From Thiohalobacter thiocyanaticus (GTDB lineage Bacteria > Pseudomonadota > Gammaproteobacteria > Thiohalobacterales > Thiohalobacteraceae), in contig NZ_QZMU01000001.1 of the NCBI RefSeq assembly GCF_003932505.1, forward strand, positions 1,550,001 to 1,614,000: a stretch of 64,000 nt of DNA. Reading direction: 5' to 3'. Of the stretch, positions 30,918-40,428 are shown piece after piece (the first letter of the stretch is position 1; each line of letters starts with the position of its first letter). The notes beneath the pieces are model-generated. The model had not been told where the DNA came from. It did no database searches and worked only from the letters and a program-made list of their open reading frames with translations. The position numbers and the translations under genes were made by a program.

Positions 30918-31146
30918 CTGCGTCTCCTCATTATTTGTTTGCGGTATGCATTCCCGGAGACAGCTGAGCCGCCATCCGGTTCCGGCCCTGGCGCATCCAG
31001 GCATGGTATAGCGCCTGAAAATATGACAGGGTTCACTTACTGAAAGGCTAGACCCTGAGCCCCGACTGTCAATCCTGCGGCGGCATTCGGAGGCGGTATT
31101 TCGCCGGATTTTGTCATACGTCAATCCGGGGGTATATTTCTGCGTC

Positions 31147-31428
31147 ATGGCAAACACGGGCACGAACTGGCAGGTCTACATCATCCGCTGCAGCTGCGGC
31201 AGCCTGTACACCGGCATCACCACTGACGTGGAACGCCGCTTCAGGCAGCATGCGAGCCGCCGCGGCGCACGCTATTTCCGCGGCCGCACACCCGAGGCGG
31301 TGGTCTACCTCGAGGCCGGCCATTCCCGGGCCACCGCCAGCCGCCGGGAAGTTGCCATCAAACGGCTGCCGCGCCATGCCAAGCTGCAGTTGCTGGCGTC
31401 GGCACAGAATCAACTGACGGGATCATGA
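31147..31428 (+). CDS. GIY-YIG domain protein (UPF0213/YhbQ-like)
   Basis: 93 residues from the ATG at 31147. The core is WQVYIIRCSCGSLYTGITTDVERRFRQH, the GIY-YIG fold with its catalytic tyrosines and arginine, followed by YLEAGHSRATASRREVAIKRL with the conserved glutamate. Small stand-alone members resemble the UvrC N-terminal nuclease; most have no assigned role. Its stop overlaps the next gene's start (ATGA), so the two are coupled. Confidence 0.88.
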   Translation: MANTGTNWQVYIIRCSCGSLYTGITTDVERRFRQHASRRGARYFRGRTPEAVVYLEAGHSRATASRREVAIKRLPRHAKLQLLASAQNQLTGS

Positions 31429-32351
31429 AGCCGCATACGATGGCGCCTTTCCGGCACCTTGCCCTCTTCCTGTCATTGTTGTTGCCTGGCGGCAACACCT
31501 TTGCCGCCGAGCTCCGGCCGCTGGCCGATGTCCATATCCATTACAAGTGGAGCCAGAAGGATGCGACCTCCGCGCAGCAGGCAGTGGATATCCTTGCCGA
31601 CCACCGCGTCGAACTGGCCGTGGTGATCGGCACCCCGCCGGAACTGGCGCTGGAACTGCAGCGGCTGGCCCCGCAGCGCGTCATCCCCATCTGGAGTCCC
31701 TACCGCGACAGCGGCGAGTGGTCGCGCTGGGCCTTCGACGAAGAGGTCCCGCAACGCGCCCGGGAGGCCCTGGCCGGCGGAGACTACCGGGGTATCGGCG
31801 AGCTGCACCTGATCGGCGGCTTCTCCCCGCGCTGGGACACCCCGGTGATCCGCACCCTGCTGGAACTGGGCGCGGAGTTCGAGGTGCCGGTAATGCTGCA
31901 CACCGAATTCAGCCGCAACACCTATCTGCTGGAGCTGTGCCGGGCCCATCCGCAGACCCGCATCCTGTGGGCCCACGCCGGCGCCATCCTCGCGCCTGAA
32001 GCCGTCGCTGAGGTGCTTGCCGCCTGCCCCAATGTCTGGGCGGAGCTGTCGGCCCGCGACCCCTGGCGGTTCGTGCGCCACCCGATCACCGCTGACGACG
32101 GCGCCCTGCTGCCGGAATGGGAAAGCCTGATCCGGCGCTTTCCGGCACGCTTCATGGTCGGCTCGGATCCGGTCTGGCCGGTCGATGCCATGGACGGCTG
32201 GGACCGCACCGATACCGGCTGGGAGGAATATGGCCGTTTCATCGGTTTCCACCGGGACTGGCTGGGACGGCTGGAACCGGAGCTGGCCCGGAAGCTGCAG
32301 CTGGAGAATGCCCGCCGGTTGTTTGACGGCATGGCCGGCGGCGGCGACTGA
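31425..32351 (+). CDS. Exported amidohydrolase-family protein
   Basis: 308 residues. The N-terminal hydrophobic segment LALFLSLLLPGGNTFAA is a likely signal peptide. The remainder is a TIM-barrel of the amidohydrolase-2 type: LADVHIHYKW at the first strand gives the HxH metal pair, GELHLIGGF and VMLHTEFSRN supply further ligands, ILWAHAGA is a later strand, and MVGSDPVWP carries the final aspartate. The substrate is unknown. A signal peptide on this fold and coupling to a GIY-YIG gene are unusual. Confidence 0.78.
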   Translation: MKPHTMAPFRHLALFLSLLLPGGNTFAAELRPLADVHIHYKWSQKDATSAQQAVDILADHRVELAVVIGTPPELALELQRLAPQRVIPIWSPYRDSGEWSRWAFDEEVPQRAREALAGGDYRGIGELHLIGGFSPRWDTPVIRTLLELGAEFEVPVMLHTEFSRNTYLLELCRAHPQTRILWAHAGAILAPEAVAEVLAACPNVWAELSARDPWRFVRHPITADDGALLPEWESLIRRFPARFMVGSDPVWPVDAMDGWDRTDTGWEEYGRFIGFHRDWLGRLEPELARKLQLENARRLFDGMAGGGD

Positions 32352-32452
32352 GCCTGCCCGGCTATGGCAAAGCGGCCGATGCACCCGGATAATGGCCGCA
32401 CATCGTACATAACAACTACCGCGTATCGCGCCGGTATAGCCAGACACAACCG

Positions 32453-33448
32453 ATGCCGACACCCGTTCTGATCTGTGACGACTCCAGCTTCGCCCGCAAG
32501 CAGATGGCGCGCGCCCTGCCGCCGGGCTGGGATGTCGAGATCAGCTTCGCCACCAACGGTCAGGAGGCCCTGGAGGCGATCGCCGCCGGCAAGGGCGATG
32601 TCCTGTTCCTGGATCTGAACATGCCGGTGCTCGACGGTTACGAAACCCTGGCCGAAATCCGCCACCGCGATCTGCCCGCGATGGTCATCGTGGTCTCCGG
32701 CGATGTCCAGCCCGAGGCCCGCGACCGGGTGCTGGCACTCGGGGCGATGGACTATATCAGGAAACCCATCGACGTCGACAAGGTCGAGGCCATTCTGAAC
32801 AAGTTCGGCATCCGCTTCGACGCCGCCCACCAGACCCCGCGCGAGATCGACATCGCCGTCGAGGCACTGGACGTGCACCAGGAGATCGTCAACATCGCCA
32901 TGGGCCGGGCCGCCGATCTGCTGGCCCGCAGCCTGGGGGTATTCGTCAAGCTGCCGGTGCCGCAACTCCAGCTGGTCGAACGCAACGCCCTGCAGCAGGC
33001 CCTGGCCCAGGCCAGTCTCAGCGAGGCCGTCTTCGTGGTCAGCCAGGGCTTCATCGGCGCCGGCATCGGCGGCGAGGCGCTGCTGAGTTTCACCGAGTCC
33101 AGCTTCGCCCAGCTGGCCGAGCTGATGCACTATGAAGGCGCACTCGACGCCAGCGCCGAGACCGAGCTGATCATGGACACGGCCGGCATCCTGATCGGCG
33201 CCTGCCTCAACGGCATCGCCGAACAGCTGGACATCGACTTCAGCCAGAGCCATCCCACCGTACTCGGCCGCCACACCTCCTGGGAGGAACTGCTGCGCGC
33301 CCGGCAGGACAGCAACGAGCAGATACTGGTCATCGAACTGGACTACGCCATCGAGGACCGCGACATCCACTGCGACCTGATCCTGTTCATCAGCGGCGAA
33401 TCGCTCGCGCTGCTCAACGAACGCATCGCCTACCTGAAATACGCCTGA
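32453..33448 (+). CDS. Response regulator with CheC-type phosphatase domain
   Basis: 331 residues. Receiver domain at 1-120: acidic pair DD (9-10), phosphorylatable Asp in VLFLDLNMP, and Lys in IRKPID. The rest is CheC/CheX-like, with both active-site signatures: HQEIVNIAMGRAADLLA (ExxN) and ELIMDTAGILIGACLNGIAEQL. CheC proteins dephosphorylate CheY-P. Fusion to a receiver suggests a regulated phosphatase of a phosphorelay. It ends 2 bp before the PAS-GGDEF gene and is surely in the same operon. Confidence 0.85.
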   Translation: MPTPVLICDDSSFARKQMARALPPGWDVEISFATNGQEALEAIAAGKGDVLFLDLNMPVLDGYETLAEIRHRDLPAMVIVVSGDVQPEARDRVLALGAMDYIRKPIDVDKVEAILNKFGIRFDAAHQTPREIDIAVEALDVHQEIVNIAMGRAADLLARSLGVFVKLPVPQLQLVERNALQQALAQASLSEAVFVVSQGFIGAGIGGEALLSFTESSFAQLAELMHYEGALDASAETELIMDTAGILIGACLNGIAEQLDIDFSQSHPTVLGRHTSWEELLRARQDSNEQILVIELDYAIEDRDIHCDLILFISGESLALLNERIAYLKYA

Positions 33449-33450
33449 GC

Positions 33451-34413
33451 ATGGAAAGCAAGATCGACATCAAGGAAATCCACTGGCTGATGGACATGCT
33501 GCAGACCATCGATGTCGGCCTGGTGGTGCTGGATCGCGATTACCGGGTACAGATGTGGAACAGCTTCATGGAGAACCACAGCGGCCTGACGCCCGCGCAT
33601 GTGATGGGCCACAACCTGTTCAGCCTGTTCGGCGAGATCCCCGAGGCCTGGTTCAAGCGCAAGCTGGACATGGTGTTCGAACTCAATACCCGTTCCTTCA
33701 CCACCTGGGAGCAGCGCCCCTATCTGCTGAAATTCCGTACCTATCGCCCCATCAGCTCACCGGCCGAGCACATGTACCAGAACGTCACCCTGATCCCGGT
33801 CGGCTCGGCCGACGGCCGGATCCGTCACGTGGGCGTGATCATCTACGACGTCACCGACACCGCCCTGGGCAAACTGGAGCTGGAGAGCGCCAACGATCAG
33901 CTCGCCCAACTCTCACGCACCGACCGGCTCACCGGCCTGAACAACCGCGGCTACTGGGAGGAATGCCTGCAGCAGGAGTTCGCCCGCTTCCAGCGCAGCA
34001 AGGCAGCCTGCTCCCTGATCATGTTCGACATCGACCACTTCAAGCCGGTCAACGACACCCACGGCCATCAGGCCGGGGATGAGGTCATCCGGGTGACCGC
34101 CGCCACCCTGCTCAACACCGTCCGCACCACCGACATCGCCGGGCGCTACGGCGGCGAGGAATTCGTCGTCATCCTTACCGACACCGATGCCGCCAGCGCC
34201 CGCTACGTGGCCGAGCGGCTGCGCAAGAAGATCGAGGCGCTGACGGTGGAATACGAGGGCAAGGCGATCGACCACACCATCAGCCTGGGCGTGGCCGAAC
34301 TCACCCCCGGACTGGCCAGCCATCAGGCCTGGCTGGAACAGGCCGACCAGGCCCTGTACCGGGCCAAGGAAGGCGGCCGCAACCGCGTCGTGGTCCACGC
34401 TGAGCCGGACTGA
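33451..34413 (+). CDS. PAS-GGDEF diguanylate cyclase
   Basis: 320 residues. A PAS domain at about 15-130 (DVGLVVLDRDYRVQMWNSFME) is followed by a short coil and a GGDEF domain from about 155 (DRLTGLNNRGYWEE). The active site is RYGGEEF, and an inhibitory I-site RTTD lies five residues before it, so product feedback is expected. It makes cyclic di-GMP. With the receiver-CheC protein immediately upstream it forms a sensory pair. Confidence 0.93.
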   Translation: MESKIDIKEIHWLMDMLQTIDVGLVVLDRDYRVQMWNSFMENHSGLTPAHVMGHNLFSLFGEIPEAWFKRKLDMVFELNTRSFTTWEQRPYLLKFRTYRPISSPAEHMYQNVTLIPVGSADGRIRHVGVIIYDVTDTALGKLELESANDQLAQLSRTDRLTGLNNRGYWEECLQQEFARFQRSKAACSLIMFDIDHFKPVNDTHGHQAGDEVIRVTAATLLNTVRTTDIAGRYGGEEFVVILTDTDAASARYVAERLRKKIEALTVEYEGKAIDHTISLGVAELTPGLASHQAWLEQADQALYRAKEGGRNRVVVHAEPD

Positions 34414-34458
34414 GGTAGTACCGTATCGGGTTGTTCCGGCCTGCGTTATCATTTATTA

Positions 34459-34830
34459 ATGAGAACGTTAGTATCCATGCGCGACGACATCGACATCGAG
34501 GCCCTGCGCCAGCGCCTGCTGGATCGTGCCCGCGAGCTGGAGGCGATGGCCGAGACCCGGCGCCAGGCCGGCCGGACCGTGGAGCTTGACCAGAGCCGCA
34601 CCGGCCGGCTGTCACGCATGGACGCCATGCAGGCCCAGGCCATGGCGCACGCGGGCGAGGCCCGGGCGCAGGACGAATACCGCCGCATCCAGGCCGCGCT
34701 GAAGCGCATCGACAGCGGCGACTATGGCGACTGCCTGGACTGCGGCGATCCGATCGGTGCCGGCCGTCTGAACTTCGACCCGGCCATCACCCTGTGCCTG
34801 GCCTGTGCGGAGCAACGCGAACAGCGGTAG
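34459..34830 (+). CDS. TraR/DksA-type zinc-finger protein
   Basis: 123 residues (an ATG at 34477 would give 117). A helical coiled-coil part (RQRLLDRARELEAMAETRR, RRIQAALKRIDSGDYG) precedes a four-cysteine zinc finger, CLDCGDPIGAGRL ... CLACAEQREQR. Proteins of this group bind the secondary channel of RNA polymerase. It is shorter than true DksA (about 150) and lacks the classic DxxDxA tip, so it is a DksA-like protein rather than DksA. Confidence 0.85.
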   Translation: MRTLVSMRDDIDIEALRQRLLDRARELEAMAETRRQAGRTVELDQSRTGRLSRMDAMQAQAMAHAGEARAQDEYRRIQAALKRIDSGDYGDCLDCGDPIGAGRLNFDPAITLCLACAEQREQR

Positions 34831-34835
34831 CAGGA

Positions 34836-35147
34836 ATGGATCAGTCACACCCGCCACACACGCCGGAGTCACTCAACCAGGAAACCGCCCGCATCCGCTG
34901 GGCGGAGCTGGAACGTCACTTCGCCCGCGGCGTGGTCATCCGGGTGGCCCGGGAACTGGACCTGGTCGCGGTCGCCGTGGCCTTCGCCAACGACGACAGG
35001 GCGGCGGTCGAGGCGTGGCTGGAAGGCGGCGCTCTCAATCATCTGGACACCGACACCGCCCGTGACTGGCGCGAGCGCGATCCGGAGCTGTGGGCGGTGG
35101 TCACCGCGCCCTGGGTGCTGGTGCAGGAACCGGCGCTCAAACCCTGA
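34836..35147 (+). CDS. DUF2288 protein
   Basis: 103 residues. The DUF2288 signature is visible: LNQETARIRWAELERHFARG, then VAVAFANDDRAAVEAWLEGG, then LWAVVTAPWVLVQE. The family has no known function. It starts 5 bp after the DksA-like gene with AGCAGGA before the ATG, so it is likely in the same transcript. Confidence 0.85.
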   Translation: MDQSHPPHTPESLNQETARIRWAELERHFARGVVIRVARELDLVAVAVAFANDDRAAVEAWLEGGALNHLDTDTARDWRERDPELWAVVTAPWVLVQEPALKP

Positions 35148-35225
35148 CGCCGACCGTCGATCTGATCGCTTCCCTCACCGCAGCGTCATTGCTATGCTCA
35201 CGCGCTATCAACTGGCCGGGCCGCC

Positions 35226-36500
35226 ATGCTGAGAACCTTCTACTCCATCTACTCGCTACTTACGGCGGTCGCCCTGCTGCTGCTCGGCTCCGGCCTGCTC
35301 GGCACCGTGGTGGCCCTGCGCGCCAGCGCCGAGTTCCTGTCCAACGACCTGACCGGCATCATCATGTCGGGCTTCTTCCTGGGTTACGTAATCGGCTCCT
35401 ACATCTGCCCGCGCATCCAGCACAATGTCGGGCACATCCGCAGCTTCTCGGCCTTCGCCGCCATCGGCTGCGCCTCGGTCATTCTGCACGCTCTGTGGGT
35501 CGACCCGATCGTCTGGTGGCTGCTGCGCATCCTCACCGGCATCAGCATGCTGGGCATGTACCTGGCCATCGAGTCCTGGCTGAACAATCTGGCCACCAAC
35601 GAGAATCGCGGCCGGCTGTTCGCCATCTACATGACCATCAACCTCCTGGCTCTGGGCTCGGGCCAGTACATGCTGTTGATCTACGGCTTCGACGGTACCG
35701 AACCCCTGGCCCTGAGCGCGTTGTTCTTCTCGCTCGCCCTGGTGCCGATCGCGCTGACCCGCATGCTCCAGCCGGCCGCGGTCAGCGTGCCCAGCCTGGG
35801 CCTGCGCCAACTGTATCGCACCTCGCCGCTGGGCGTGATCGGGGCCCTGATCTCCGGGCTGGTCAGCGGCGCCTTCTGGGGCCTGGGGCCGATCTATGCC
35901 ACCGGCGTGGGTCTGACCGATTTCGGCATCGCCCTGTTCATGAGCGCGGTGATCTTCGGCGGCGCCCTGCTGCAGTGGCCCATCGGCCATCTGTCCGACA
36001 ACCACGACCGCCGGCTGGTACTGCAGAATGTCAGCCTGCTCGGCGCGGCCGCGGCCCTGGCCGTGTTTTTCCTGGCCGCCATCGAACTCAGGTACGCCCT
36101 GATCCTGTCGGTAGCCCTGGGCGGCTGCGCCTTCTCGGTCTACTCGCTGTCGGTGGCCCACACCAACGACCACCTGGACGCCAGCCAGATGCTCGAGTCC
36201 AGCCGCAGCCTGCTGCTGCTCAGCGGCATCGGCTCCAGCATCGGCCCTATCCTGGCCGGTGTGGCCATCGAATGGTCGGGCAGCCAAGGCCTGATGCTGT
36301 ATTTCGCCATCCTGCTGGTCATTCTGGCCCTGTATTCCGCCCGCCGCCGGCGCGTGGGGGCGATCATCCCGACTGAGGAGCAGGGCGAGTTCGTCGCCAT
36401 GGCCCGCACCTCGCCCGCGGTCCTGGAACTTGACCCCCGGGTGGAGGTCGAGGAGGATGAAACCGGGGCCGGCGGCGAGCCGTCCCCTCCACCATCCTGA
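35226..36500 (+). CDS. MFS transporter (YcaD-like)
   Basis: 424 residues with 12 predicted membrane segments, full length for the major facilitator family. GYVIGSYICPRIQHNVGHIRSF is the loop 2-3 motif, and WLLRILTGISMLGMYLAIESWL is typical of the YcaD/YfkF-like group. The last 55 residues are a cytoplasmic acidic tail (RVEVEEDETGAGGE). The substrate is unknown. Confidence 0.85.
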   Translation: MLRTFYSIYSLLTAVALLLLGSGLLGTVVALRASAEFLSNDLTGIIMSGFFLGYVIGSYICPRIQHNVGHIRSFSAFAAIGCASVILHALWVDPIVWWLLRILTGISMLGMYLAIESWLNNLATNENRGRLFAIYMTINLLALGSGQYMLLIYGFDGTEPLALSALFFSLALVPIALTRMLQPAAVSVPSLGLRQLYRTSPLGVIGALISGLVSGAFWGLGPIYATGVGLTDFGIALFMSAVIFGGALLQWPIGHLSDNHDRRLVLQNVSLLGAAAALAVFFLAAIELRYALILSVALGGCAFSVYSLSVAHTNDHLDASQMLESSRSLLLLSGIGSSIGPILAGVAIEWSGSQGLMLYFAILLVILALYSARRRRVGAIIPTEEQGEFVAMARTSPAVLELDPRVEVEEDETGAGGEPSPPPS

Positions 36501-36521
36501 GCGGGAGACTCCTGGGACGCG

Positions 36522-38342
36522 ATGACACAGCTCGACCTCAGCATCCCTCCCCTGATTCATCAGGCCGACGCGGACGACGCCCCTGCCGTGATCCAGCGCT
36601 GGCTGGACGGCCTGCCCAAGCTCAACCAGGCCGAATTCGCCGAGGCGGTCGTCGGCCGGCTCAAACGCATCAACCAGACCGTGCTCGAGGCCCCCGCGCG
36701 CCATGTCGTGATGGCCGCCTTCGCCAGTGAAGCTGGCCACCTGATCGAGCGTTTCTGCACCCAGTGCGGCCAGGTCAACTTTCCACTCAAACCGCAGAAG
36801 ATCGCCATCTACGAACAGGCCCAGGCGCTGCTGGAGGCCATGGCCAACGGTTACAAGCTGCTGGCCATGCAACTGGCGCGCGATCCCGGTCAGCTCGACG
36901 GTGAGACGCGCATCATCCTGCACGAAAGCCTGCTGCATGCCACCGAACAGCTCTCGCGCCGGGTGCTGATCGCCTTTGCCATCTACCGCGATGCCCCGCC
37001 CGGCGTGTGGCGGGAAATCCATCAGCTGTATCGCTTCGCCGAGGGCCACGACCTGGCCACCGAACGGGTCGAACACATGTCGGACTGGTCGGTGGGCATC
37101 GCCTACACCCAGATCGTGGTTGCGGCCCTGTGCAACCCCTTCCATCTGTTCCAGAACGAGATCCACGATGTCTATGTCCGGCTGCGCAAGTGGGCCGGCG
37201 CTGTGCACCTGCGCCACGGCGAGGAGTTCGACACACCGCTGGAGGAACTCACGGCCGAGCGCTATTTCATCGACCTGGACAGCGACGCCCCGCCCCGCCA
37301 CGGTGTGGCCGCCCGTCCCGGCGAGCGCGCGGCCACCCGCCTGCTGGACATCCGCGAACTGGAACGCATCACCGCCGACAAGGTCAGGACGCTGACCCAG
37401 CGCAAGGACCTGAGCTACCGCGAACACCAGGAGCGCGATCTGCTGCGACGGCTGCGCAACGCCTGGAGCCGGCGCCCGACCCGCAACGAGGCGCGTGCCG
37501 AACGCTGCAGCCAGGCACTGGTGGTGGCAGGACTCACACCGGCCCATCATTACCTCTCGGGCCGGGTCGAGTTCGACCCGGAGTCCTTCGAGATCCACAT
37601 GCACGGCGACCGCATGCAGGGCACCAGCGGCCTGTCGCTGGTACCGATGGAGCAGGAAAGCTGGCGCGAGTCCGATGTGCGTCGCAAGCTGGCGGAAGGC
37701 GTGATCAAGCCGCGCAGCTACGGCTTCGACTACACCGCCCGCGACGACGATGTCTGGAAACGCGCCAATGTCGCCTCCAGCCGCGCCAAAACCGAGATCG
37801 AGACCGCGCTGGAACAGCGCATCACCCAGAGCGTGGCGCAGCTGGATACGCTGGATGAGAGCGACAGCGGCTTCGGCTTCACCTGCCCGGCGGATGTGCA
37901 TATCAACATCAATGTGGGCTCGCTGCTGGCGGTGCAGGAATGCAAGGACACGGACCGCTGGTGCCTGGCGGTGATCCGCTGGATGCGAACCCGGCCCGAC
38001 CTGTCACTCCAGCTGGGCGCCCGCCTGATCCCCGGGACCACCCGGGCCGTGGCGGTGCGCGGCATCGAGGGTCACGGCGCCCACACCCAGTACCAGCGCT
38101 GTATCGTACTCACGTCCGAGGACGACAGCCGCAGCTATATCGTTCCCGCCGGGCTGTTCCATGTCGGCAGCCTGATGCTGCTCAACGACGGAGAGCGGCT
38201 GCGTCTGCTGCGCTTCACCCGGCTGGCGGAAATGACCAAGAGCTACAACCGCTACATGGCCGAGGACGTGGAACTCAACGAAGCGCGCCATGAGCAGGTG
38301 GTGCAGTCACTGTACAAGCTGCTCTACAGCTCGGAGACATGA
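36522..38342 (+). CDS. Large conserved protein with possible C-terminal PilZ-like domain
   Basis: 606 residues, not firmly recognised. Residues 1-300 are all-helical and soluble, with one CTQCG pair near residue 82. The C-terminal 150 residues look like a beta-barrel of PilZ/YcgR style: HININVGSLLAVQE, RWCLAVIRWMRTRPD and LSLQLGARLIPG, then RAVAVR. The classical c-di-GMP motif RxxxR...(D/N)xSxxG is not obvious. Its position after the diguanylate cyclase cluster would suit a cyclic di-GMP effector. That role is inference. Confidence 0.55.
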   Translation: MTQLDLSIPPLIHQADADDAPAVIQRWLDGLPKLNQAEFAEAVVGRLKRINQTVLEAPARHVVMAAFASEAGHLIERFCTQCGQVNFPLKPQKIAIYEQAQALLEAMANGYKLLAMQLARDPGQLDGETRIILHESLLHATEQLSRRVLIAFAIYRDAPPGVWREIHQLYRFAEGHDLATERVEHMSDWSVGIAYTQIVVAALCNPFHLFQNEIHDVYVRLRKWAGAVHLRHGEEFDTPLEELTAERYFIDLDSDAPPRHGVAARPGERAATRLLDIRELERITADKVRTLTQRKDLSYREHQERDLLRRLRNAWSRRPTRNEARAERCSQALVVAGLTPAHHYLSGRVEFDPESFEIHMHGDRMQGTSGLSLVPMEQESWRESDVRRKLAEGVIKPRSYGFDYTARDDDVWKRANVASSRAKTEIETALEQRITQSVAQLDTLDESDSGFGFTCPADVHININVGSLLAVQECKDTDRWCLAVIRWMRTRPDLSLQLGARLIPGTTRAVAVRGIEGHGAHTQYQRCIVLTSEDDSRSYIVPAGLFHVGSLMLLNDGERLRLLRFTRLAEMTKSYNRYMAEDVELNEARHEQVVQSLYKLLYSSET

Positions 38343-38359
38343 CCGAATCCGCCCGATTG

Positions 38360-38911
38360 TCACGCCGCCAGCGGCGTGTCCGGATCACGGTCGGCGGGAC
38401 CACCATCGACACGTGAGAGATAATCGTCGATCAGCGGCGCGATACGGATGCCCTGGCGGTTGAGTGCCTCCAGCCCGAACAGGGGATTGAACTCCAGGAT
38501 ATAGAACCGGCCCTGCACCTCGGCGACATCGAAGCCGGCGTGATCGATACCGAGCCGGCGAGCGACGCGCTCGACCAGGGCGACGGCCGCCTCCGGCACC
38601 CCGTCGAAGCTGACTGTTCCGCCGCGGGCGATATTGGTGTGGAATACCCCGGGCGCGGCCCGGCGCCAGTAAGCGCTGACCACCCGGTCGCCGACGTGGA
38701 CGATGCGCAGATCACGCTCAATGGGCAGGTATTCCTGCAGGTACAACACCTCGTTACGCCGGGCGTACTCCTGCAGGGCGGTCCGGCTGTCGATCAGGAA
38801 CACGCCCTCACCGCGGGCCGAGCGCACCTCCTTGGCCACCAGCGGCAGGCTCAGTGTAGCCAGCGCCTCTTCCAGCTTCGCCGGGGTGGAGGCGCCGATC
38901 GCAGGTCTCGT
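38360..38911 (-). pseudogene. C-terminal part of a RimK-like ATP-grasp ligase
   Basis: The open frame reads from 38911 to a stop at 38360. It has the ATP-grasp half: KLEEALATLSLPLVAKEVR, VFLIDSRTALQEYARR, YLQEYLPIERDLRIVHVGDRVV and the metal-binding end FYILEFNPLFGLEALN. RimK-type ligases add amino acids to a peptide or protein. The N-terminal half is missing: an in-frame TGA (38912-38914) precedes it and the sequence beyond changes character. It is either a truncated gene or one cut by an assembly junction at about 38.91 kb. Confidence 0.7.
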
Positions 38912-39500
38912 TCACATTTTGCGTCCACCGCTCGCAGCGCCCTCTCATCTCGATCTTGTATGACCCAGGTTATAGGGGGCCGGGTTTTGTAAGATGCGTG
39001 CGACCCAGGGCATAAATCAGCTGTTTAACTGCCAGTATCCTTGTAACAGCATCCAGTCCGCAGCCCGGATCTTCTCGGCAGTTTGCGTAAGCTTTCTCGG
39101 CTTGGATATTTGTGAGCCTCGGCATTCCCAGGGTGCGCAGGCCTTTTCATAAGCTTATACGTATTCACGGACGGGAAGACAAAAACGGCACTCAATTGCT
39201 ATAAATCCGCTTTCCTTTGCCTCTTCAACGAGAATATTCTTATGGTTAAGATCGCCTGCAACTATTTAACCGCCGCTAAAAGAATCCCCAACCGCTGTGG
39301 GGCGAATATACTTGGTCAAACCCTCCAGCCGCAAATCCCCAATCATGTCCTGATGAAACCAACCCACCTAAATGGACCGGTCGCCCTGGCCGCGCTGGCC
39401 GACGAACGAGTAACAGGCCGCAGCAGATCCCTTGAAAGACTCAATGACTTCGTCTCTGGCAACAGAATATACCGATCCGCTTCGACGACATCTGGTGACC
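38912..39500. other. Low-coding, lower-GC stretch of unclear origin
   Basis: No intact gene on either strand, and GC is visibly lower than in the flanks. On the minus strand, around 39195-39270, a short open segment reads VAGDLNHKNILVEEAKESGF; GDLNxxNIL resembles the catalytic loop of small-molecule or protein kinases, but it is too short to name. On the plus strand, 39505-39650, YVNRRLQEVDLQDFDGSWEP is open in one frame and not recognised. Confidence 0.4.
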
Positions 39501-39654
39501 CTGTTGTCGAGCTGAGTCCGCCACGGCCACTGGCGCTATCTCGACCGCGGGGGCGAGCCGGTCGAACTGCCCGACGACACGCTGGACCGGCTCTATGTGA
39601 ACCGCCGCCTGCAGGAAGTCGACCTGCAGGATTTCGACGGCAGCTGGGAGCCGC

Positions 39655-40169
39655 TTACTCTCGCGGAGACGCGGGATAAGCTGGGCCAGGTTACAGGGCC
39701 GGGTGCGGATATCCAGCTGCTGCTGGATCAGCTTGTCCCAGCCGGTGCGGCAGGCGCCGCTGGAGCCGGGAGGCAGAAGACGTAGGTGGCGTTGGCCACC
39801 CCGGCAAGCGCGCGCGACTGCAGGGTGGACGTACCGATCTCGTCATACGAGAGCATGCGGAAGATCTCACCGAAACCCTCGATCTCCTTGTCCAGCAGCA
39901 CCTGATCGCCTCCGGCGTGCGTCGCGCACGGTCACGCCGGTGCCGGCCAGCCTTGCTGATCAACGGCATGAGTGTCCGGAGCGGCGAATCCAGCCCGAGA
40001 CCCGGGCGCGGATGCGGTAGATGTCGTCCGGCTCGATGGCCTTCGCCGCCAGCCGGTGGCCGGCCGCCTCCAGCCGCTCGGCCAGGGTGCGCCCGGAGGT
40101 GTCGTCGGCCTCGGTGCGGGTGTCGGAGACGGTGAGTACAGCGATGTTGAGGGGGATGAAGTCAGTCAT
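39655..40169 (-). pseudogene. moaB: moaB-like gene broken by many indels
   Basis: MoaB/Mog family motifs occur in the right order but in different frames: MTDFIPLNIAVLTVSDTRTE, then [71 protein letters not shown] and IRTRPCNLAQLIPR. MoaB adenylates molybdopterin in cofactor synthesis. I count at least six indels over 500 bp, while the amino-acid matches between them are nearly perfect. That pattern suits uncorrected sequence better than an old pseudogene. Confidence 0.75.
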
Positions 40170-40212
40170 GGTTTTCACAGGTCAGGGGAATGGTATGATT
40201 TAAAGCCACGAC

Positions 40213-40325
40213 CATCCCCGCAAGCGGGGATCGCGAGGGTTTGCCTGCACTGCCAGGCACTGGATTCCCGCCTTCGCGGGAATGACGGATAGACTGAAAC
40301 CAGCTTATGATGAAGTGCCATCCGG
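40213..40325. repeat. Second copy of the MITE-like GCGAAGGCGGG repeat
   Basis: GATTCCCGCCTTCGCGGGAATGAC (about 40263-40286) is a hairpin core, and GACGGATAGACTGAAA with AAGTGCCATCCGGG (40284-40325) matches the minus strand of 7087-7128. The gap 40326-40428 holds nothing else I can support. Confidence 0.7.
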
Positions 40326-40428
40326 GTTTTGGGGTCAGAGTCAGGGTGACAGGTCCAGGTGCAGGTCGGGATCGGCATTAGCCCAGATTCCCCCGCTCGA
40401 CCCTACCCATGACCCCTGCCCCCTTAGG

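Noticed and set aside
39242-39679. A 145-residue plus-strand gene in the disrupted block
   Set aside because: Its two halves have different composition, no family match and it overlaps the moaB remnant; it is more likely chance or a joined fragment.
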